From positions 248,001 through 312,000 of the forward strand of contig CALLMM010000001.1 of NCBI GenBank assembly GCA_938005745.1: DNA of 64,000 nucleotides, written 5' to 3'. The first letter of the stretch is position 1, and the number at the start of each line of letters is the position of its first letter. Both the position numbers and the translations under genes were made by a program. The notes beneath the pieces were generated by a model, which was given only the letters and a program-made list of their open reading frames with translations, was not told the origin of the DNA and did no database searches. Of this stretch, positions 1 through 9,084 are shown piece after piece. Origin of the DNA: an uncultured Chthonomonadales bacterium (GTDB taxonomy: Bacteria; Armatimonadota; Chthonomonadetes; Chthonomonadales; CAJBBX01).

Positions 1-330
1 GTTTTCGATCACCGCGCCGTAGGGCGGATAGCTCCAGCGGTCTCCCTCCGGCACCACATCCAGATGTCCGAAAGCCGCCACCATCTCTTCGCCCTCGCCA
101 AACTCGGCGTGTCCGGCATAGCCGTCCACATCCTTCACTCGGAAGCCGTACTTTTCGCACAGCGCCAGCGTGTAGTCCAGCGCCTGACGCACCGGCATCC
201 CGAACGGGGCGTTGGGCGCGGCAGGCGGCTCCTTCTTGCTGGGGATTCGCAGCACGCCCTGAAGCGCCTCGATCATCTCCTCGCGATGGGCGTCAACCCA
301 GTGGTGCAGCAGACCGATCTCATCGCTCAT
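1..330 (-). CDS. M20-family dipeptidase, N-terminal part (cut by window edge)
   Basis: Only the first 110 residues are in the window; the gene continues past base 1. The sequence shows a start MSDEIGLLHHWVDAHREEM, then a conserved proline/glycine-rich stretch and GHLDVVPEGD near residues 88-97. In M20 metallopeptidases (PepV/Sapep-type dipeptidases) this GHxDVVP motif supplies the first zinc-binding His and a catalytic Asp. The ATG at 330 is preceded by AAGGAG at a normal distance, so the start is firm. Predicted role: cytoplasmic zinc hydrolysis of dipeptides. The C-terminal catalytic half is not visible, so the exact subfamily is open. Confidence 0.8.
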   Translation of the reverse strand, partial: MSDEIGLLHHWVDAHREEMIEALQGVLRIPSKKEPPAAPNAPFGMPVRQALDYTLALCEKYGFRVKDVDGYAGHAEFGEGEEMVAAFGHLDVVPEGDRWSYPPYGAVIEN

Positions 331-410
331 TCGTCTCTCCTTTTCCGCTGTTCTGTACTGTAATAATAGCGTTAAAATTCATTTTTTGCTCTCTCCCCGC
401 GGTCGGATTG

Positions 411-557
411 AGATTGCTTCGGTCGGCTGCGCCTCCCTCGCAAGGACAGAGGGGGTCAGCTGTCGCCTCCCTCGCAAGGACAGATTGGGAGGCACTACCG
501 CCTCAGATACGCGCAACCCGCCCCCAATGTGTCATTGCGAGCGAAGCGAGGCAATCT
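411..557. repeat. Dispersed ~147-bp element, full-length copy A1
   Basis: Starts AGATTGCTTCGGTC and ends in GCAATCT, so its ends are inverted repeats. Inside are two copies of a CCTCCCTCGCAAGGACAG block, then ACGCGCAACCCGCCCCCA and GTCATTGCGAGCGAAGCGAG. The last block is an approximate inverted copy of the first. Copy B at 3338-3485 has the same order of blocks and nearly the same length. The type resembles small palindromic or MITE-like repeats known in many bacterial genomes; translating it gives spurious peptides containing CHCERSEAI. Confidence 0.8.
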
Positions 558-577
558 TCCACCTGCCGGAATGCAGG

Positions 578-690
578 AGATTGCTTCGGTCGGCTGCGCC
601 TCCCTCGCAAGGACAGAGGGGGGGCGCCTGTCGCCTCCCTCACAAGGACAATCTGGCGGGCGCGAACGCTGCAGTTACGCGCAACGACAG
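578..690. repeat. Dispersed element, 3'-truncated copy A2
   Basis: Begins 20 bp after copy A1 in the same orientation with AGATTGCTTCGGTCGGCTGC, repeats the internal CCTCCCTC(A/G)CAAGGACA blocks and the ACGCGCAAC block, but lacks the terminal GTCATTGCGAG...GCAATCT end. With A1 it fills most of the gene-free 331-732 gap. No coding potential is supported there. Confidence 0.7.
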
Positions 691-732
691 ACAGGGACGT
701 TCGACCGTTCCAGAAACGGGTAGCCCGGCTCC

Positions 733-2817
733 TCACGGTCTGAGGAAGAGCGCGCCGGTCTTCGGGGGCAGGCGAAAGACGCCGCCGGACCGCGCCGACT
801 CCTCGATAGGTTCGGTGGAGGCGCGCAGCGTCATCTCCGGCGGAACCGCAATCGTCTGCGGCAGGGAACTCTGGTTGAAGTAGACGCGCGCCTCCGACCC
901 CTCCAGCCGGCGCGCAAAGGCGAACAGCCGACGTGAGTCGTCCGCCATCAGGGTCTGGAAGTCGCCGCGCCGCAGCACGGCATGCTCCCGGCGCAGCCCG
1001 ATGACCAGGCGATGAAAGGCGAGCAGGTCGGCATTCTGCTTCGCCGGGTCCCAGATCATGGCGCGGCGGTTGTCGGGATCGCGCCCGCCCTCCATGCCGA
1101 TCTCGTCCCCGTAGTAGACGCAGGGCGCGCCGGGATAGGTCATCTGGAAGAGAACGGCGCGCCGGACGCGGCTTACATCGCCTTTGCAGAGGGTCATAAT
1201 CCGCTCGGTATCGTGGCTACCGAGCATGTTGAACATCACGGCGTAAGCCTGAGGCGGATACTCAGCGCGCATACGGGTCAGACGCCGGTCAAACTCGGCA
1301 GGCGGGATCGTCTCCAAGGCGAAGAAGTCCAGAACCGCGCCGCGCCAGGGATAGTTCATGGCGGCGTCCCACTGGTCGCCCTGCAGCCACGCCTGCGCAT
1401 CCCGCCAGGTCTCCCCGACGATATAGGCGTCCGGCTTCGCCGCACGCACGCGCTGACGGAAGAGGCGCCAGAAGGCGCTGTCCACCTCATCGCCGACATC
1501 CAGACGCCAGCCGTCTATCCCGTACTCCCGGATCCAGAGGGTCGCCACGTCCAGCAGATAGTCGCGGGTTGCCGGGTTGAGGACATTGAGCTTGGGCATC
1601 CAAGGTGATCCGTACCAGCCGACGTAGTTGGGATTCTCTTTCACCTCGACGGGAAAGCCGCGCACAAAGTACCAGGAGACATAGGCGGAGTTCGCCCCGT
1701 TCTTCTGCAGGTCTTTGAAGCCTGCGAAATCCACGCCGGTATGGTTGAAGACCGCGTCCAGCACGACGCGCATGCCTCTGCGGCGGACCGCCTCTATCAG
1801 GGCACGAAACTCCTCGTTGGTTCCGATCTCCGGCTCGATCTTCCGGTAGTCGGTGGTGTCGTAGCGGTGATTGGAGCGCGCCTGAAAGATCGGGTTGAAG
1901 TAGAGGGCGTTAATCCCGAGCGACTGCAGGTAGTCCAGCCGGTCGGCGACGCCCTTCAGGTCTCCGCCCATGCGGTTGAAGTAGGTCGGGGGCGATCCCC
2001 ACGGCTCCGTCTCTTTCGGGTCGTTGGCGGGGTCGCCGTTGGCGAAGCGATCCGGGAAGATCTGGTAGAAGACGGCGTCCCGCGCCCAGTCCGGCGTTTC
2101 GAAGACGGCGACGTCGCTCAGGTTCAGCCGGAACCAGTCGGGACGCGCTCCGCTCTCGCGCAGCCATTTGCGGCTGTCGTAGAGGCGATAGCGTTTTCCG
2201 TCCCGGAGCTTGAAGGCGTAGCGCAGGATGCCCGAGGAGGGCGTGGCGATGGCGGCGCGCCAGTAGGTGAAGAGCGTGTCTTCGAAGGCGCGCTGCATCG
2301 CGACGGCGGCGGCTCCGGGACGCGCCACAAACGCCTGCTCCACATCGCCCCGGCGCGTGCGAATCGTCAGGATCGCCTGATCCGATCGCGAACGCACCAG
2401 ATAACGCGCTCCCGGCTGATGAAAGACCGCCGCCCCGGTGATCTGTCCGTCACCCGTCTGCGCCGGGCGGTCGTATCCGCGCGGCAGCACCCTCAGCAGG
2501 GAGTTGCGGTTGCCGTGTCCGTCATCTACAGCGGGCGCGGCGGGGTCGGTCTGCCAGCGGTTGCCGTCCACAACGAACTTATACTGATACTCTCCCGGCG
2601 GAAGCCGCAGCGTCAGCGACCAGGCGCGCCGCTCGGCGTCCGGCGCGAGCGGGTTGGCGGTCACGTTCCACTGATTGAAGGTCCCTGCGACCGAGACGCT
2701 CTGAACGGCGGTCTCCGTTCGGAAGGCGAAGGTAACGCGATAGAGGTCCTGCGCCTGCGCCGGAAGGCTCAGCAGCAGAAGCAGCGGCAGAACAGTCCGC
2801 AGTCGGCGTAATATCAT
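733..2817 (-). CDS. Secreted GH13 alpha-glycosidase (neopullulanase/cyclomaltodextrinase-like)
   Basis: 694 residues. A signal peptide ends near residue 22 (LLLLLSLPAQAQ). Residues about 25-110 form an immunoglobulin-like starch-binding module of the CBM48/AMPK-glycogen-binding type (VSVAGTFNQWN). The GH13 barrel carries all four conserved regions: DAVFNH near 354, GWRLDVGDE near 435 (nucleophile Asp), GETW near 465 (acid/base Glu) and GSHD near 533. Predicted role: hydrolysis of alpha-1,4/1,6 glucans outside the cytoplasm. The start overlaps the SRPBCC stop by 4 bp (ATGA), so the two genes are translationally coupled. Exact substrate cannot be told from sequence. Confidence 0.9.
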   Translation of the reverse strand: MILRRLRTVLPLLLLLSLPAQAQDLYRVTFAFRTETAVQSVSVAGTFNQWNVTANPLAPDAERRAWSLTLRLPPGEYQYKFVVDGNRWQTDPAAPAVDDGHGNRNSLLRVLPRGYDRPAQTGDGQITGAAVFHQPGARYLVRSRSDQAILTIRTRRGDVEQAFVARPGAAAVAMQRAFEDTLFTYWRAAIATPSSGILRYAFKLRDGKRYRLYDSRKWLRESGARPDWFRLNLSDVAVFETPDWARDAVFYQIFPDRFANGDPANDPKETEPWGSPPTYFNRMGGDLKGVADRLDYLQSLGINALYFNPIFQARSNHRYDTTDYRKIEPEIGTNEEFRALIEAVRRRGMRVVLDAVFNHTGVDFAGFKDLQKNGANSAYVSWYFVRGFPVEVKENPNYVGWYGSPWMPKLNVLNPATRDYLLDVATLWIREYGIDGWRLDVGDEVDSAFWRLFRQRVRAAKPDAYIVGETWRDAQAWLQGDQWDAAMNYPWRGAVLDFFALETIPPAEFDRRLTRMRAEYPPQAYAVMFNMLGSHDTERIMTLCKGDVSRVRRAVLFQMTYPGAPCVYYGDEIGMEGGRDPDNRRAMIWDPAKQNADLLAFHRLVIGLRREHAVLRRGDFQTLMADDSRRLFAFARRLEGSEARVYFNQSSLPQTIAVPPEMTLRASTEPIEESARSGGVFRLPPKTGALFLRP

Positions 2818-3299
2818 CGGCTCTCTTCAGTGACGGGAGCGTTCGTTTCGGTCTCCAGCCTCTCTTTCGTCACCCGGTGACGGTAGGCGAACATCCGCTC
2901 CAGATCACGGCGAATGAAGAGGCGGTCCGCCAGTCTCCCCAGCGGTCCGAAGGGCGGCTCATAGACGATGCGGTCGGTCAGGCGCGTGCCGCCGGGGATC
3001 TCGGCGAACAGATGCTGATGCTCCCAGAACTTGAACGGTCCCTTTCCCGCCACCTGCCGATCCACGAATCGGTAAGGCGGCTCAAAGGCGGTATACTCCG
3101 CCAGCCATCGGATCGGGATGCCGAACCGCTTCATGATCAGCGGGTAGCGCACGCCCAGCCGCGCCGGCTCCGGCTCACCCTCCAGCGTAACCTGAATGTA
3201 CGGGGGCGTGAGGAGCTTCAGGGCGTCCACCGACTCGTGGAATTTCCAGACCCGCTCCAGCGGGGCACGAATATCGCACACAAACTCTATCTGCGGCAT
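2814..3299 (-). CDS. SRPBCC (START-like) family protein
   Basis: 161 residues with the pattern of a polyketide-cyclase/START-like lipid-pocket fold: an N-terminal strand with IRAPLERVWKFHESVDALKLLTPP, several alternating strands, and a C-terminal helix (LADRLFIRRDLERMFAYR). No signal peptide or membrane segment. It overlaps the downstream GH13 gene by 4 bp and probably heads a two-gene transcript, though no functional link between a small-molecule-binding fold and a glycosidase is evident. Only a weak Shine-Dalgarno precedes the ATG at 3299. Ligand unknown. Confidence 0.75.
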   Translation of the reverse strand: MPQIEFVCDIRAPLERVWKFHESVDALKLLTPPYIQVTLEGEPEPARLGVRYPLIMKRFGIPIRWLAEYTAFEPPYRFVDRQVAGKGPFKFWEHQHLFAEIPGGTRLTDRIVYEPPFGPLGRLADRLFIRRDLERMFAYRHRVTKERLETETNAPVTEESR

Positions 3300-3337
3300 C
3301 GGCGGCTCTTTTTACTGGCGTTTGGAGATCGGGCGGG

Positions 3338-3485
3338 AGATTGCTTCGGTCCGCGGCGCCTCCCTCCCAATGACAGAGAAGGGGACTCTGCCGCTCCCTC
3401 CCAATGACAGACCGGGACGTTCTGCCGTCGTAGTCACGCGCAACCCGCCCCCACTCCGTCATTGCGAGCGTCAGCGAAGCAATCT
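3338..3485. repeat. Dispersed ~148-bp element, full-length copy B
   Basis: Same block order as the copy at 411-557: AGATTGCTTCGGTC, two CTCCCTCCCAATGACAG blocks, ACGCGCAACCCGCCCCCA, then GTCATTGCGAGCG and GCGAAGCAATCT. Here the internal block reads CCCAATGAC where copy A has CGCAAGGAC. It lies between divergently transcribed genes and accounts for most of the 3300-3586 gap. Confidence 0.8.
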
Positions 3486-3586
3486 TCCACCTTTCGATAC
3501 ATGCGCCTGCTCTCTGGGTAACATACTACCCTTTCTGCCGGCGATGTTCCTCCGAACGGCGAAAACAGCGCGCGATAAATCCGGTA

Positions 3587-4810
3587 GTGGGAGATATGGC
3601 ACGATTAATACGCAACGACGATCGGATGATCATCTACCGGCAGAATGCCGGAACCCGTCTCGGCGGGCTGATCCTGATCTTCTTCGGGGTCGGTATCGCC
3701 CTGCTGGGAATCCGAGACATCTCCTCGTTGAGCGCGGACATACGCTCCGGGGGCTTTGAGATTCTGGGAGCGTTGATCGTCGGTCCGCTGATCGCGATCT
3801 TCGGTCTCTTCCTGACCGGACCCAACGATCTGCAGATAGACCTCCCGACGCGCACATGGCGCAGGCGGCAGGGCTTTCCGCTCTTCGCACACTGGACGGA
3901 GGGGACGTTTGAGGAGTTTCACTGCCTGACGCTGAGCAAGCGGTTGGGCGGGGGCGCGGCATGGCGCATCCAGCTGCACTTTCACGGCGAGAGGGGCGAG
4001 AAGTTCGAACTGGGCGAGATTGCGGAGGGAGACTCCCTGAGCGGCGCCGACCCGCGTCTTCAGGCGCTCGACCTGCTGGAGGCGTTTGCCCGGAAACTGG
4101 GGCTGCCCGCGCACGATCAGACGATCACCCGCCGATACTCTTCCGCTGCGCCCCCGGCAAACGCCTCCTCTCCCGCTCCGCTCGCCTCCAGACAGACAGA
4201 CCGCTTCCGCATGGAGGTTCAGGGCAGGCGGCTGCGGTTTGCCAAACTCTGGTACCCCGCGCTGAAGGATATTCGCGACATCTACGCGCTGGTAACGCAG
4301 ATCGTTCTGACGGTGATGTTCGCGGGATTCCTGCTCCTTTTTCTCTCGATGCTGCGCGGGTATATGTGGGAGACGCTTCGGAGGCTGGCGCGCCCCGACC
4401 TTCTCGCCTATGTTCTGAAGAATCCGTCGGAGCTGCTGCGGCTGCTGCCCTTTGCGATCATGGTTATTCCCGCCTGGATGGTCCTGCGGGGCGTTCTGGG
4501 GCTGCTCGGCACGGCGCGGGCGGCAACGCGTGAGACGACGCCGATCACGCTGGACGTTGACGCCGATCGCGTCTATCATGGCAGCAGGCAGCTTGCGCGG
4601 GTCAAAGACATCCGCGCGCTGGATATCCGCCACTATCAGTGGCGGGTAAGCTCCGGGGACAGCACGCGCCTCCTCACGCGCTGCAGCCTCTATCTGATCT
4701 TCGCCGACGAGACCCGGCTGGAGATAGACGATACCGAGGACGAGCGCGGGCTGTATGCGCTGGCGGAGGATGTCGCCGGATTTCTGGGGGTCGAGACGAT
4801 CGTCACATAG
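3587..4810 (+). CDS. Hypothetical membrane protein, four predicted TM helices
   Basis: 407 residues from a GTG at 3587; an ATG at 3596 is an equally possible start, and neither has a well-spaced Shine-Dalgarno. Hydrophobic segments lie at about residues 25-43, 59-78, 240-260 and 283-308, with a roughly 160-residue soluble region between the two pairs and a soluble C-terminal domain containing several beta-strand-like stretches. I do not recognise a family. It stands alone between a repeat and a convergent dioxygenase gene. Confidence 0.7.
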   Translation: MGDMARLIRNDDRMIIYRQNAGTRLGGLILIFFGVGIALLGIRDISSLSADIRSGGFEILGALIVGPLIAIFGLFLTGPNDLQIDLPTRTWRRRQGFPLFAHWTEGTFEEFHCLTLSKRLGGGAAWRIQLHFHGERGEKFELGEIAEGDSLSGADPRLQALDLLEAFARKLGLPAHDQTITRRYSSAAPPANASSPAPLASRQTDRFRMEVQGRRLRFAKLWYPALKDIRDIYALVTQIVLTVMFAGFLLLFLSMLRGYMWETLRRLARPDLLAYVLKNPSELLRLLPFAIMVIPAWMVLRGVLGLLGTARAATRETTPITLDVDADRVYHGSRQLARVKDIRALDIRHYQWRVSSGDSTRLLTRCSLYLIFADETRLEIDDTEDERGLYALAEDVAGFLGVETIVT

Positions 4811-4823
4811 GCGCCAGCGCGGC

Positions 4824-5642
4824 TCAGCCGAGCACGAAGAGAGCGCGCTGCTCCGCGTTGAAGCGCGCAAGCGTCTCCGGCGTTATGAACTGCGGCTCGT
4901 CCATCGTCGCGATGTTCTGCGACATCATCCAGCCGGGACCGTATCCGACGTGCAGCGTTTTGCGGGTCTGCCGGGAGCGATTGGTAAAGCCGCCGTGCCG
5001 CAGGTTCTCGGTGAAGAGGATCGCATCGCCCGCCTTCACCTCCAGCGGAATCATTCCCGGCTCCTCTTCGGGAGCCCCGCCTTCGCCCCAGGCGGGATCG
5101 GTGAACGCCGACTTATGCGTGCCGGGGATCACGCAGAAGGCTCCCTGCTCCGCCGACACGTCGTGCAGAAAGTAGACCATCCGCACCATCATACAGTCTA
5201 TTCCGCGCCCGTTCACGCCGTAGCGGTACTTGTGGTCAATCGGTCCGCCCATATGCGCGCCGGTGGCGTTGCCGGGATAGCGGATGCGTATCTCCGAGTT
5301 GTTGATCCGGATCCTCCCCTGCACAATGGCGCGGATGTAAGCCATCGTGCGCGGATGATGGACCAGCAGATCGAATGCCGTGGAGGCGTTGAAGAAGTCC
5401 TCGATCATCAGGGTCTTCCCCTCTTCATTACTGCCCCAGGCATGGTAGCCGCGCTCCCGGTTGGCATGGTACTCCGGTCCCCAGAGGCTCTTTTTGCGTG
5501 GAGGCAGAGAGAGCCGCGCCAGCGCGTGCGCCTCCAGTTCATCCGTTGCCGCCGCCAGCGCCGCCGTCTCCTGCGGCGTCAGCATCGTGCGAATCACCAG
5601 ATAGCCCTGTCTGTCAAACTCATAGGTCTCCCGGGCGTCCAT
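4824..5642 (-). CDS. Phytanoyl-CoA dioxygenase (PhyH)-family protein
   Basis: 272 residues from the ATG at 5642 (a GTG lies one codon earlier); GGAAGGAG sits 8 nt upstream of the ATG. The fold is that of Fe(II)/2-oxoglutarate oxygenases: N-terminal YEFDRQGYLVIRTMLTP, a central block with HDVSAEQGAFCVIPGTHKS, and a distal LRHGGFTNRS region with Arg for 2-oxoglutarate. The usual proximal HxD is not obvious in GAHMGGPIDHKY, so metal binding needs checking. It follows the transhydrogenase genes by 34 bp on the same strand and may be co-transcribed. Substrate unknown. Confidence 0.8.
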   Translation of the reverse strand: MDARETYEFDRQGYLVIRTMLTPQETAALAAATDELEAHALARLSLPPRKKSLWGPEYHANRERGYHAWGSNEEGKTLMIEDFFNASTAFDLLVHHPRTMAYIRAIVQGRIRINNSEIRIRYPGNATGAHMGGPIDHKYRYGVNGRGIDCMMVRMVYFLHDVSAEQGAFCVIPGTHKSAFTDPAWGEGGAPEEEPGMIPLEVKAGDAILFTENLRHGGFTNRSRQTRKTLHVGYGPGWMMSQNIATMDEPQFITPETLARFNAEQRALFVLG

Positions 5643-5676
5643 CACGGCTTCTCCTTCCGCTGCCCCGTGTTCGGTC

Positions 5677-7098
5677 TCAGTGTCCGCCGGAGGTCAACTC
5701 CTTGACCATCTCGCTGACATAGGCTTTTGCGTCTCCGAAGAGCATCAGGGTCTTGTCCATGAAGTAGAGTTCGTTGTCAATACCGGCGAAACCTGCGCCC
5801 AGGCTCCGCTTGATCACCATCACCGTGCGCGCCCGGTCCACGTCAATGATCGGCATTCCGTAGATGGGGCTGCTCTTATCGTGGCGCGCCGCCGGATTGG
5901 TCACGTCGTTGGCTCCGATGATGAGCGCGACATCGGTCTGCGCCAGTTCGGAGTTGATATCTTCCATCTCGTAGAGCCGGTCGTAGGGGATGTCGGCTTC
6001 CGCCAGCAGGACATTCATATGTCCGGGCATGCGTCCCGCCACCGGATGGATCGCGAACTTCACATCCACGCCGCGCCGCGTGAGCGCATCGTAGAGTTCG
6101 CGCACCTTGTGCTGCGCCTGCGCGACCGCCATGCCGTATCCCGGAACGATCACCACCGACTGCGCCGTCTCCAGGATCTGCGCCGCCTCTTCCGGCATCG
6201 CGCTGCGCACGGAGCGTTTCTCTCCCGCCTCCAGCGCCTTCGCGCTCACCTGACCGAACGCGCCGAACAGCACGTTGGTGAAGGAGCGGTTCATCGCCCG
6301 GCACATGATGATCGAGAGGATGAAGCCGGAGGAGCCGTCGAGCGCGCCCGCGATGATCAACAGCTTGTTATCCAGCACAAATCCCATGGCGGCTGCCGAC
6401 AGACCGGCGTAGGAGTTGAGCAGCGAGATGACGGTCGGCATATCCGCGCCGCCGATCGGGATGATCAGAAGCACGCCAAACAGCAGCGAGAGCGCGATGA
6501 GAAGCGGGAAGAGCGCGCTTTTCGACGGGTCCAGCGTCAGCCAGACGCCCGCGCCTATGGCGACCGCCAGCAACCCTAGATTGATGACATTCTGCCCCTT
6601 ATAGACGATAGGGCGCGTGGGGATCAGTTCCTGCAGCTTCCCGAACGCCATCAGGCTGCCTGTGAAGGTCAGAAAACCCAGCAGCACCTCGAAGGAGAGC
6701 ACGCCCATCGTGAAGTAGCTCAGCCGCTCCGGCTCCTGCGACAGCCACAGGTAGTATTTGGCGGTTCCCACCGCCCCGACCGCCAGACCGCCGAAGGAGT
6801 GCGACAGCGCGGTTCGCTGCGGGACGGCGGTCATCGGCATCAGCAGGGCGATGGGGATGCCGATCGCGCTGCCGATCAGCATGGTCAGAATGATCCAGTG
6901 GAAGGCTTTGATCTGTGGCAGCAGCAGCGTGCCGACGATCGCCAGCACCATGCCGACCTCTCCGGCGATCACGCCCCGGCGGGCGGTCGTCGGCGCGCTC
7001 AGCCACTTTAGAGAGAGGATGAAGAGTCCCGCCGCAACCAGATAGGCGACCTGCGTGAACAGGGGCAGCGCGCTGCCATGCATTGCGTTCTCACCCAT
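5677..7098 (-). CDS. pntB: NAD(P) transhydrogenase subunit beta
   Basis: 473 residues. Several hydrophobic helices occupy roughly residues 8-265, followed by a soluble NADP(H)-binding domain III (VVIVPGYGMAVAQAQHKV, then HPVAGRMPGHMNVLLAEA and GANDVTNPAA), the hallmark of PntB. With PntA and PntA2 it couples proton re-entry to NADPH formation in the inner membrane. The ATG at 7098 overlaps pntA2 by 8 bp; an in-frame ATG at 7083 is an alternative. Length and motif order match the family. Confidence 0.95.
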   Translation of the reverse strand: MGENAMHGSALPLFTQVAYLVAAGLFILSLKWLSAPTTARRGVIAGEVGMVLAIVGTLLLPQIKAFHWIILTMLIGSAIGIPIALLMPMTAVPQRTALSHSFGGLAVGAVGTAKYYLWLSQEPERLSYFTMGVLSFEVLLGFLTFTGSLMAFGKLQELIPTRPIVYKGQNVINLGLLAVAIGAGVWLTLDPSKSALFPLLIALSLLFGVLLIIPIGGADMPTVISLLNSYAGLSAAAMGFVLDNKLLIIAGALDGSSGFILSIIMCRAMNRSFTNVLFGAFGQVSAKALEAGEKRSVRSAMPEEAAQILETAQSVVIVPGYGMAVAQAQHKVRELYDALTRRGVDVKFAIHPVAGRMPGHMNVLLAEADIPYDRLYEMEDINSELAQTDVALIIGANDVTNPAARHDKSSPIYGMPIIDVDRARTVMVIKRSLGAGFAGIDNELYFMDKTLMLFGDAKAYVSEMVKELTSGGH

Positions 7099-7387
7099 CT
7101 CGCTTCGGCTCCCGCTTCTTGAACATGCGCAGCATCCGGTCGGTGATCAGGAATCCGCTGACCACATTGATGGTCGAGGCGGTCACCGCGAGCGCGCCAA
7201 GTACGGTGCTCAGCGTGTCTTTCTGTTCGCCCAGAATCACCAGCGACCCGACCAGACTGATCGCGGAGATGGCGTTCGTCAGCGACATCAGGGGGGTATG
7301 CAGCAGCGGGGAGACGCGGCGGATCACCTCGAACCCCAGGAACGTCGCCAGCACGAACACATACAGATTCTGCATCACGAAACTCAT
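7091..7387 (-). CDS. pntAB: NAD(P) transhydrogenase subunit alpha, membrane part (PntA2)
   Basis: 98 residues, three hydrophobic helices. It begins MSFVMQNLYVFVLATFLGFE and contains RRVSPLLHTPLMSLTNAISA, the conserved start of transhydrogenase domain II in the alpha subunit. In enterobacteria this is fused to domain I; here it is a separate gene, as in Rhodospirillum-type three-subunit enzymes. The start is clear, with GGAGGTGA 5 nt before the ATG. It lies 71 bp after pntA and overlaps pntB. Confidence 0.95.
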   Translation of the reverse strand: MSFVMQNLYVFVLATFLGFEVIRRVSPLLHTPLMSLTNAISAISLVGSLVILGEQKDTLSTVLGALAVTASTINVVSGFLITDRMLRMFKKREPKRDG

Positions 7388-7458
7388 GCACTCACCTCCA
7401 GAGAGGAGTTATTCAGGGATGGACAGCGGAAGGGAAGACGGTCGGATGGGGCGGCGCG

Positions 7459-8634
7459 CTACCCGGCGGGCGCGGGCAGCGGCTCCAGTCCCAGACGCTC
7501 GCGCACTCGCGCCAGCACGACCTCGCCGCCGGAGGTCAGCAGGGTCTCCCGGACGATCTCATCCTGCGTATCCGCCTGCAGCGCGCCGTCTTTGACCATA
7601 TTGATCAGGAAGGTCGAGACGTTTTTGGCGAAAAGCTGGCTGGCGTGATAGGCGAGCATGGAGGGGATATTGAGCGGTCCGATGATGGTAACGCCCTGAT
7701 GCTGGCAGGTCTCGCCGGGACGGGTCAGTTCGCAGTTGCCTCCGCGCTCCGCGGCGATGTCCACGATGACGGAGCCGGGCTGCATCTTCTCCACCATCTC
7801 GCGGGTTATCAGCACGGGCGCCTTCTGTCCGGGAATCGCCGCCGTAGTGATGACCACGTCGCTCTGTGAGACGACCTCTGTCATCAACGCCGCCTGCCTT
7901 TGATAGAACTCCTCGCCCAACGCCTTCGCATAGCCGCCGGCGTCCTGCGCGCCTGCCGCCTCCAGCGGAAGCTCCACAAAGCGCGCCCCCAGGCTCTCGA
8001 CCTGCTCTCTGGCGGCGGGGCGCACATCATACGCGCTGACTACCGCGCCGAGCCGACGCGCCGTCGCGATCGCCTGCAGCCCCGCGACCCCCGCGCCGAC
8101 CACCAGAACCTTTGCCGCCGTGATGGTTCCGGCGGCGGTCATCAGCATCGGGAAGATCTTGGGCAGCGCATCCGCGCCTAGCAGCGCCGCCTTGTAACCG
8201 GCTAAGTTCGCCTGCGAGGAGAGAACATCCATCGCCTGCGCCCGCGTGATGCGCGGAACCAGATCGAGGGCGAACGCCTCGATCCCGCGCGCCGCCGCCG
8301 CCTGCGCCGGCTCCGGCGCGGAGAGCGGATCCATCACGGCGATCAACGCCTGTCCCGAGCGCATCAACTCCAGGTCCGCCTGCCAGCCCTCCGGGTTCGC
8401 GCCCAGGGCGCGCACCTGCAGGATCACATCCGCGGCGGAGAAGACCTCCCGGCGCGAAGCGGCGATCGAAGCGCCGTGATCGGCATAGGCGGCGTCCAGA
8501 AAACCGGCGGACGCGCCCGCCCCGCTCTCGATCATCACCTCCAGTTTTGCCTTCTTCAGATGGGCGAGCGTCATGGGAGCCAGCGCGACGCGCCGCTCTC
8601 CGGGGAACGACTCTCTGGGAACTCCGACAAGCAC
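7459..8634 (-). CDS. pntA: NAD(P) transhydrogenase subunit alpha, NAD-binding part (PntA1)
   Basis: 391 residues from a GTG at 8634, chosen because GAGGGAGGA lies about 7 nt upstream and the family begins exactly there (VLVGVPRESFPGERRVALAP). It is an alanine-dehydrogenase-like domain I with a Rossmann signature VVGAGVAGLQAIATARRLGA and the conserved GSVIVDIAAERGGNCELT. It is soluble, with no membrane helices, which confirms the split alpha subunit. First gene of the pntA-pntA2-pntB operon, possibly followed by the PhyH gene. Confidence 0.95.
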   Translation of the reverse strand: MLVGVPRESFPGERRVALAPMTLAHLKKAKLEVMIESGAGASAGFLDAAYADHGASIAASRREVFSAADVILQVRALGANPEGWQADLELMRSGQALIAVMDPLSAPEPAQAAAARGIEAFALDLVPRITRAQAMDVLSSQANLAGYKAALLGADALPKIFPMLMTAAGTITAAKVLVVGAGVAGLQAIATARRLGAVVSAYDVRPAAREQVESLGARFVELPLEAAGAQDAGGYAKALGEEFYQRQAALMTEVVSQSDVVITTAAIPGQKAPVLITREMVEKMQPGSVIVDIAAERGGNCELTRPGETCQHQGVTIIGPLNIPSMLAYHASQLFAKNVSTFLINMVKDGALQADTQDEIVRETLLTSGGEVVLARVRERLGLEPLPAPAG

Positions 8635-8794
8635 GTTGCTTCCTCCCTCAGCGTCGGAATGTAAGAAAGATGTCTGGAATCGGGTCTGTGAGGGGCGAGG
8701 ATGAAGGAACGAGGGATATGAGGGGAGGAGCGGGACGGTTCGCGGTGCGCGGATCGCTTCTCTCCTCGGCGCCACCCTGCCTGCTAACCCGCAG

Positions 8795-9013
8795 TCATGT
8801 GTGTGATATAGTACTGTCTGCGATCGGGTCGGACATCCGCGAAATGGGGGATTTTCCCGGACGCAGCGCAATTTTCACACTGGTAAAGTGAGTCACACGG
8901 GAGAGCCGCACCGTCGCCCATCGCCCCTGAACGACCACCTGCGCCGTCACGCCTGCCAGAAACCGCCGGCGCGAGATCGGCGCGCCGCTCCGATCCGAGT
9001 CGGTCTGATCCAT
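8795..9013 (-). pseudogene. Possible remnant with a Tat-like signal sequence
   Basis: A 72-residue reading frame starting at an ATG (9013) and opening with ISRRRFLAGVTAQ, which resembles a twin-arginine signal, but the rest has no recognisable domain and no convincing coding character. The 8635-9141 gap otherwise holds only the promoter of the next gene. I regard this as a possible truncated relic or a chance frame. Confidence 0.2.
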
Positions 9014-9084
9014 TCACCGGTCGCCTTTCTGTGAGTCTGATAGCTGTTTCGCGCCGAACGCGGAGACTCCTGCCGAAACGCCGG

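Noticed and set aside
386-883. Open frames in both strands with a CHCERSEAI-type peptide
   Set aside because: They translate the dispersed repeat at 411-690 and the 3' end of the GH13 gene; no start signal or family similarity.
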